A DNA stretch of 44,863 nucleotides from Steinernema hermaphroditum (taxonomy: Eukaryota; Nematoda; Chromadorea; Rhabditida; Steinernematidae): assembly GCA_030435675.1 (NCBI GenBank), contig JAUCMV010000022.1, positions 1 through 44,863 on the forward strand, in the 5' to 3' direction. The notes beneath the pieces are model-generated. The model worked only from the letters and a program-made list of their open reading frames with translations, did no database searches and was not told the origin of the DNA. This document shows positions 38,274 to 44,863 of the stretch, piece after piece. Position numbers and translations under genes: made by a program. Each line of letters begins with the position of its first letter. Position 1 is the first letter of the stretch.

Positions 38274-39240
38274 TGTGTGTGTGTGTGTGTGTGTGAAAAA
38301 AAAAAAAAGGCGCGTTCGATCAGGCTCGTGCAGTTCTATAAGATCCAATCTAAAAGGTGTTAAGGCGGTACTTTGGAGCAGGAGGGTCAGATGCAGAGCT
38401 TTTGGTATGAGCAAGGGCCCTGCTGTCTGGAATTGAAAGTTTTGCAGGAAACTAAGATAGTCCACAGGAAACCCAACAAGAATAGGCGCGTTCGATCAGG
38501 CTCGTGCAGTTCTACAAGATCCAATCATAAAAATGCTATGGTAATTTTGGAGCAGGAGGGTCAGATGCAGAATTCTTTGTATGAACAAGGCCCTATCTGT
38601 CTCGAATTGAAAGTTTTGCAGGAAACTAAGATAGTCCACAGGAATCCCAACGGGAATAGGCGCGTTCGATCAGGCTCGTGCAGTTCTAGAAGATCCAATC
38701 ATAAAAATGCTATGGTACTTTGGAGCAGGAGGGTCAGATGCAGAGCTTTTTGTATGAGCAAGGCCCTACTGTCTCGAATTGAAAGTTTTGCAGGAAACTA
38801 AGATAGTCCACAGGTAATCCAACGAGAATAGGCGCGTTCGATCAGGCTCTTGCAGTTGAACAAGATGGAATCATAAAAATGATATGGAAATTTGGAGAAG
38901 GAGGGTCAGATGCAGAACTCTTTGTATGAACAAGGCCCTATCTGTCTCGAATTGAAAGTTTTGCAGGAAACTAAGATAGTCCAAAGTAATCCCAACGAGA
39001 ATAGGCGCGTTCGATCAGGCTCGTGCAGTTCTACAAGATCCAATCATAAAAATGCTATGGTACTTTGGAGCAGGAGGGTCTGATGCAGAACTCTTTGTAT
39101 GAGCAAGGGCCCTTCTGTCTCGAATTGAAAGTTTTGCAGGAAAAACTGAGATAGTCCACAGGAATCCCAACGGGAATAGGCGCGTTCGATCAGGCTCGTG
39201 CAGTTCTACAAGATCCAATCATAAAAATGATATGGTACTT
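36092..39240. repeat. Second diverged satellite zone
   Basis: Private changes rise again: gttcattggtaatccc, aagtttctgcagg, ctgaaggtctcaaattg, gatagcctcacagg, gggctggatgcag, gcaaggagtgcgggccc, cagtagatcaagatgg, ataagtgatcc, ttgaacaagatgg, ggaaatttggagaagg and gaaaaactgag. The ttctataag variant seen in the first 1.3 kb reappears here in at least five monomers between about 36.8 and 38.4 kb. The register stays near 173 bp except at the insertion of 38210-38308. Confidence 0.82.
38210..38308. repeat. 99-bp simple-sequence insertion: C61, (GT)11G, A13
   Basis: The insertion interrupts one monomer between acgggaata and ggcgcgttcg. It consists of two T, 61 consecutive C (38212-38272), a GT tract of 23 bases (38273-38295) and 13 A (38296-38308). 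The host monomer resumes without obvious loss, and I see no target-site duplication. The host spacing, from ttggagcag at 38098 to the next at 38373, is 275 bp. On the other strand it reads T13-(AC)-G61, and a G run of that length could form G-quadruplexes. It may be a nested microsatellite or a faulty consensus through a homopolymer. Confidence 0.9.
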
Positions 39241-42200
39241 TGGAGCAGGAGGGTCAGATGCAGAGCTTTTTGGTATGAGCAAGGGCCCTGCTGTCTCGAA
39301 TTGAAAGTTTTGCAGGAAACTAAGATAGTCCACAGGAATCCCAACGGGAATAGGCGCGTTCGATCAGGCTCGTGCAGTTCTACAAGATCCAATCATAAAA
39401 ATGCTATGGTACTTTGGAGCAGGAGGGTCAGATGCAGAACTCTTTGTATGAACAAGGCCCTATCTGTCTCGAATTGAAAGTTTTGCAGGAAACTAAGATA
39501 GTCCACAGTAATCCCAACGGGAATAGGCGCGTTCGATCAGGCTCGTGCAGTTCTACAAGATCCAATCATAAAAATGCTATGGTACTTTGGAGCAGGAGGG
39601 TCAGATGCAGAACTCTTTGTATGAACAAGGCCCTGTCTGTCTCGAATTGAAAGTTTTGCAGGAAACTAAGATAGTCCACAGGAATCCCAACGGGGAATAG
39701 GCGCGTTTGATCAGGCTCGTGCAGTTGTACAAGATCCAATCATAAAAAATGCTATGGTACTTTGGAGCAGGAGGGTCAGATGCAGAACTCTTGTATGAAC
39801 AAGGCCCTATCTGTCTCGAATTGAAAGTTTTGCAGGAAACTAAGATAGTCCACAGGAATCCCAACGGGAATAGGCGCGTTCGATCAGGCTCGTGCAGTTC
39901 TACAAGATCCAATCATAAAAATGATATGGTACTTTGGAGCAGGAGGGTCAGATGCAGAGCTCTTTGTATGAGCAAGGGCCCTGCTGTCTCGAATTGAAAG
40001 TTTTGCAGGAAACTAAGATAGTCCACAGGAATCCCAACGGGAATAGGCGCGTTCGATCAGGCTCGTGCAGTTCTACAAGATCCAATCATAAAAATGATAT
40101 GGTACTTTGGAGCAGGAGGGTCAGATGCAGAGCTTTTGGTATGAGCAAGGGCCCTGCTGTCTCGAATTGAAAGTTTTGCAGGAAACTAAGATAGTCCACA
40201 GGTAATCCCAACGGGAATAGGCGCGTTCGATCAGGCTCGTGCAGTTCTACAAGATCCAATCATAAAAATGATATGGTACTTTGGAGCAGGAGGGTCAGAT
40301 GCAGAGCTTTTGGTGTGAGCAAGGGCCCTGCTGTCTCGAATTGAAAGTTTTGCAGGAAACTAAGATAGTCCACAGTAAATCCAACGAGAATAGGCGCGTT
40401 CGATCAGGCTCGTGCAGTTCTACAAGATCCAATCATAAAAATGATATGGTACTTTGGAGCAGGAGGGTCAGATGCAGAACTCTTTGTATGAGCAAGGCCC
40501 TGCTGTCTCGAATTGAAAGTTTTGCAGGAAACTAAGATAGTCCACAGTAATCCCAACGGGAATAGGCGCGTTCGATCAGGCTCGTGCAGTTCTACAAGAT
40601 CCAATCATAAAAATGATATGGTACTTTGGAGCAGGAGGGTCAGATGCAGAACTCTTTGTATGAACAAGGCCCTATCTGTCTCGAATTGAAAGTTTTGCAG
40701 GAAACTAAGATAGTCCACAGTAATCCCAACGGGAATAGGCGCGTTCGATCAGGCTCGTGCAGTTCTACAAGATCCAATCATAAAAATGCTATGGTACTTT
40801 GGAGCAGGAGGGTCAGATGCAGATCTTTGGTATGAGCAAGGGCCCATCTGTCTCGAATTGAAAGTTTTGCAGGAAACTAAGATAGTCCACAGTAATCCCA
40901 ACGGGAATAGGCGCGTTCGATCAGGCTCGTGCAGTTCTACAAGATCCAATCATAAAAATGATATGGTACTTTGGAGCAGGAGGGTCAGATGCAGAGCTCT
41001 TGGTATGAGCAAGGCCCTCGCTGTCTCGAATTGAAAGTTTTGCAGGAAACTAAGATAGTCCACAGTAATCCCAACGGGAATAGGCGCGTTCGATCAGGCT
41101 CGTGCAGTTCTACAAGATCCAATCATAAAAATGATATGGTACTTTGGAGCAGGAGGGTCAGATGCAGAGCTCTTTGTATGAGCAAGGCCCAAGCTGTCTC
41201 GAATTGAAAGTTTTGCAGGAAACTAAGATAGTCCACAGTAATCCCAACGGGAATAGGCGCGTTCGATCAGGCTCGTGCAGTTCTACAAGATCCAATCATA
41301 AAAATGATATGGTACTTTGGAGCAGGAGGGTCAGATGCAGAGCTTTTGGTATGAGCAAGGGCCCTGCTGTCTCGAATTGAAAGTTTTGCAGGAAACTAAG
41401 ATAGTCCACAGTAATCCCAACGGGAATAGGCGCGTTCGATCAGGCTCGTGCAGTTCTACAAGATCCAATCATAAAAATGATATGGTACTTTGGAGCAGGA
41501 GGGTCAGATGCAGAGCTTTTGTATGAGCAAGGGCCCTGCTGTCTCGAATTGAAAGTTTTGCAGGAAACTAAGATAGTCCACAGGAATCCCAACGGGAATA
41601 GGCGCGTTCGATCAGGCTCGTGCAGTTCTACAAGATCCAATCATAAAAATGATATGGTACTTTGGAGCAGGAGGGTCAGATGCAGAGCTTTTGTATGAGC
41701 AAGGGCCCTGCTGTCTCGAATTGAAAGTTTTGCAGGAAACCAAGATAGTCCACAGTAATCCCAACGGAATAGGCGCGTTCGATCAGGCTCGTGCAGTTCT
41801 ACAAGATCCAATCATAAAAATGCTATGGTACTTTGGAGCAGGAGGGTCAGATGCAGAACTCTTTGTATGAACAAGGCCCTATCTGTCTCGAATTGAAAGT
41901 TTTGCAGGAAACTAAGATAGTCCACAGTAATCCCAACGGGAATAGGCGCGTTCGATCAGGCTCGTGCAGTTCTACAAGATCCAATCATAAAAATGCTATG
42001 GTACTTTGGAGCAGGAGGGTCAGATGCAGAGCTTTTGGTATGAGCAAGGGCCCTAGCTGTCTCGAATTGAAAGTTTTGCAGGAAACTAAGATAGTCCACA
42101 GTAATCCCAACGGGAATAGGCGCGTTCGATCAGGCTCGTGCAGTTCTACAAGATCCAATCATAAAAATGATATGGTACTTTGGAGCAGGAGGGTCAGATG

Positions 42201-44863
42201 CAGAACTTTTGTATGAACAAGGCCCTATCTGTCTCGAATTGAAAGTTTTGCAGGAAACTAAGATAGTCCACAGTAATCCCAACGGGAATAGGCGCGTTCG
42301 ATCAGGCTCGTGCAGTTCTACAAGATCCAATCATAAAAATGCTATGGTACTTTGGAGCAGGAGGGTCAGATGCAGAGCTCTTTTGTATGAGCAAGGGCCC
42401 TAGCTGTCTCGAATTGAAAGTTTTGCAGGAAACTAAGATAGTCCACAGTAATCCCAACGGGAATAGGCGCGTTCGATCAGGCTCGTGCAGTTCTACAAGA
42501 TCCAATCATAAAAATGCTATGGTACTTTGGAGCAGGAGGGTCAGATGCAGAGCTTTTTGTATGAACAAGGGCCCTGCTGTCTCGAATTGAAAGTTTTGCA
42601 GGAAACTAAGATAGTCCACAGTAAATCCAACGGGAATAGGCGCGTTCGATCAGGCTCGTGCAGTTCTACAAGATCCAATCATAAAAATGCTATGGTACTT
42701 TGGAGCAGGAGGGTCAGATGCAGAACTCTTTGGTATGAACAAGGGCCCTTCTGTCTCGAATTGAAAGTTTTGCAGGAAACTAAGATAGTCCACAGGTAAT
42801 CCCAACGGAATAGGCGCGTTCGATCAGGCTCGTGCAGTTCTACAAGATCCAATCATAAAAATGATATGGTACTTTGGAGCAGGAGGGTCAGATGCAGAGC
42901 TCTTTGGTATGAACAAGGGCCCTGCTGTCTCGAATTGAAAGTTTTGCAGGAAACTAAGATAGTCCACAGTAATCCCAACGGGAATAGGCGCGTTCGATCA
43001 GGCTCGTGCAGTTCTACAAGATCCAATCATAAAAATGCTATGGTACTTTGGAGCAGGAGGGTCAGATGCAGAGCTTTTGGTATGAGCAAGGGCCCTGCTG
43101 TCTCGAATTGAAAGTTTTGCAGGAAACTAAGATAGTCCACAGGAAATCCCAACGAGAATAGGCGCGTTCGATCAGGCTCGTGCAGTTCTACAAGATCCAA
43201 TCATAAAAATGCTATGGTACTTTGGAGCAGGAGGGTCAGATGCAGAGCTCTTTGGTATGAACAAGGGCCCTGCTGTCTCGAATTGAAAGTTTTGCAGGAA
43301 ACTAAGATAGTCCACAGGAATCCCAACGGGAATAGGCGCGTTCGATCAGGCTCGTGCAGTTCTACAAGATCCAATCATAAAAATGATATGGTACTTTGGA
43401 GCAGGAGGGTCAGATGCAGAACTCTTTGTATGAACAAGGCCCTATCTGTCTCGAATTGAAAGTTTTGCAGGAAACTAAGATAGTCCACAGTAATCCCAAC
43501 GGGAATAGGCGCGTTCGATCAGGCTCGTGCAGTTCTACAAGATCCAATCATAAAAATGATATGGTACTTTGGAGCAGGAGGGTCAGATGCAGAGCTTTTT
43601 GTATGAGCAAGGGCCCTAGCTGTCTCGAATTGAAAGTTTTGCAGGAAACTAAGATAGTCCACAGGAATCCCAACGGGAATAGGCGCGTTCGATCAGGCTC
43701 GTGCAGTTCTACAAGATCCAATCATAAAAATGCTATGGTACTTTGGAGCAGGAGGGTCAGATGCAGAGCTTTTGGTATGAACAAGGGCCCTGCTGTCTCG
43801 AATTGAAAGTTTTGCAGGAAACTAAGATAGTCCACAGGAAATCCAACGAGAGTAGGCGCGTTCGATCAGGCTCGTGCAGTTCTACAAGATCCAATCATAA
43901 AAATGATATGGTACTTTGGAGCAGGAGGGTCAGATGCAGAGCTTTTGGTATGAGCAAGGGCCCTATCTGTCTCGAATTGAAAGTTTTGCAGGAAACTAAG
44001 ATAGTCCACAGTAATCCCAACGGGAATAGGCGCGTTCGATCAGGCTCGTGCAGTTCTACAAGATCCAATCATAAAAATGCTATGGTACTTTGGAGCAGGA
44101 GGGTCAGATGCAGAGCTTTTGGTATGAGCAAGGGCCCTGCTGTCTCGAATTGAAAGTTTTGCAGGAAACTAAGATAGTCCACAGGAAATCCAACGAGAAT
44201 AGGCGCGTTCGATCAGGCTCGTGCAGTTCTACAAGATCCAATCATAAAAATGCTATGGTACTTTGGAGCAGGAGGGTCAGATGCAGAACTCTTGTATGAA
44301 CAAGGCCCTATCTGTCTCGAATTGAAAGTTTTGCAGGAAACTAAGATAGTCCACAGTAATCCCAACGGGAATAGGCGCCTTCGATCAGGCTCGTGCAGTT
44401 CTACAAGATCCACTCATAAAAATGCTATGGTACTTTGGAGCAGGAGGGTCAGATGCGGAACTCTTTGTGTGAACAAGGGCCCTATCTGTCTCGAATTGAA
44501 AGTTTTGCAGGAAACTAAGATAGTCCACAGTAATCCCAACGGGAATAGGGCGCGTTCGATCAGGCTCGTGCAGTTCTACAAGATCCAATCATAAAAATGC
44601 TATGGTACTTTGGAGCAGGAGGGTCAGATGCAGAGCTTTTGGTATGAGCAAGGGCCCTGCTGTCTCGAATTGAAAGTTTTGCAGGAAACTAAGATAGTCC
44701 GCAGGAAATCCAACGAGAGTAGGCGCGTTCGATCAGGCTCGTGCAGTTCTACAAGATCCAATCATAAAAATGCTATGGTACTTTGGAGCAGGAGGGTCAG
44801 CTGCAGAGCTTTTGGTATGAGCAAGGGCCCTGCTGTCTCGAATTGAAAGTTTTGCAGGAAACT
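39241..44863. repeat. Right-hand homogeneous block rich in gatatgg and class B
   Basis: About 32 monomers in regular register. The gatatgg form of V3 is common (for example at about 39923, 40096, 40270, 40963, 41136, 41309, 41481, 42170, 42863 and 43904), and class B or B/A mosaics dominate. Tails are mostly gtaatcccaacggg or ggaatcccaacggg. Near the right edge one B monomer carries gtccgcag (G at 44701), the same rare variant as at 1373. The window ends in mid-monomer. Confidence 0.85.

Larger units (their letters stand above)
1..44863. repeat. Tandem satellite array, 173-bp monomer, about 259 copies
   Basis: The same unit recurs every 173 bp (174-175 bp in length variants) over the full window. 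Landmarks such as ttggagcaggagggtcag, ctgtctcgaattgaaag and ggcgcgttcgatcaggctcg repeat with this spacing throughout, always in the same orientation; I saw no inverted copy. Neither edge shows unique flanking sequence: the window opens inside a monomer tail and closes after gcaggaaact. The consensus counts about 77 G+C in 173, with six CpG. Tandem arrays of this size built from a roughly nucleosome-length unit are typical of eukaryotic centromeric, pericentromeric or subtelomeric satellites. That placement is inference, because no flanking gene or known centromere motif is present. I do not recognise the family. No protein-coding, rRNA or tRNA gene is supported anywhere in the window. Confidence 0.98.

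Noticed and set aside
38212..38308. Transposon or SINE insertion at the simple-sequence tract
   Set aside because: There is only simple sequence, with no element body and no visible target-site duplication. It is kept as a simple-sequence insertion instead.
7277..44588. Recurrent 66-67 codon frames on the minus strand
   Set aside because: They are the reverse complement of the same monomer, recur with the array period and have no independent support.
1..44863. Repeated open reading frames of 64-310 codons on the plus strand
   Set aside because: They are translations of the same satellite unit in shifting frames, start mostly at TTG inside ttggagcag and end at the repeated aattga. Open length depends only on whether monomers are 173 or 174 bp.
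1..44863. CRISPR array
   Set aside because: The period is 173 bp, and the segments between conserved blocks are variants of each other, not unique spacers. No cas gene is present.
1..44863. Telomeric repeats or a telomere-adjacent boundary
   Set aside because: No TTAGGG, TTTAGGG or related short tandem repeat was seen. The G runs at 29-32 kb are pure G at a fixed monomer position.
1..44863. Assignment to a named satellite family or species
   Set aside because: The consensus does not match human alpha satellite or the Arabidopsis 180-bp repeat as I know them, and I recognise no other family; naming one would be a guess.

Overview
The whole 44,863-base window is one tandem satellite-DNA array. 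A basic unit of 173 bp (174-175 bp in common length variants) repeats head-to-tail about 259 times from the first base to the last. All copies I followed lie in the same orientation. I see no single-copy flank, gene, RNA gene, transposon or CRISPR array. Both window edges cut through a monomer, so the array continues outside on both sides. A hand count gives about 45% GC for the consensus, with six CpG per unit. The size of the array, a unit of about nucleosome length and the multimeric higher-order structure point to a eukaryotic nuclear genome, probably centromeric, pericentromeric or subtelomeric heterochromatin. I do not recognise the monomer as a named satellite family and cannot place the organism.

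I number the monomer from ttggagcag. It then reads as three conserved blocks (1-24, 53-94, 113-156) separated by three variable windows: V1 25-52, V2 95-112 and V3 157-172. Variants in these windows define monomer classes. Class A has aactctttgtatgaac plus aaggccctatctg. Class B has agcttttggtatgagc plus aagggccctgctg. Class N has cataac or cagaac plus ggccctaactg, and usually gaggggtcag. A diverged class G has a poly-G run, ggagcgggagggg, cataac, cctaac, aagtcttg and usually aacaagag. Tails in V2 are gtaatcccaacggg, ggaatcccaacggg, ggaaatccaacgagag or intermediates.

Layout: 1-416 mosaic monomers. 417-1108 a two-copy dimer. 1109-1615 B-rich. 1616-8888 a higher-order repeat led by class N, with a basic pentamer N-A-B-A-B of about 866 bp and 3-, 6- and 7-monomer variants. 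8889-18262 A-rich monomers. 18263-25040 a mixture with many 174/175-bp variants. 25041-25429 a disrupted G-rich pair. 25430-28199 A-rich again. 28200-32377 a strongly diverged zone carrying four class-G monomers. 32378-35657 a second homogeneous block with class N. 35658-36091 ordinary monomers. 36092-39240 a second diverged zone, holding a 99-bp simple-sequence insertion (C61, then (GT)11G, then A13). 39241-44863 homogeneous monomers rich in the gatatgg variant and class B.

The open reading frames in the window are by-products of the repeat. Because 173 is not a multiple of three, frames normally close within about 78 codons. Only runs of 174-bp monomers stay open longer, up to 310 codons at 10976-11908. 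I annotate no protein-coding gene.
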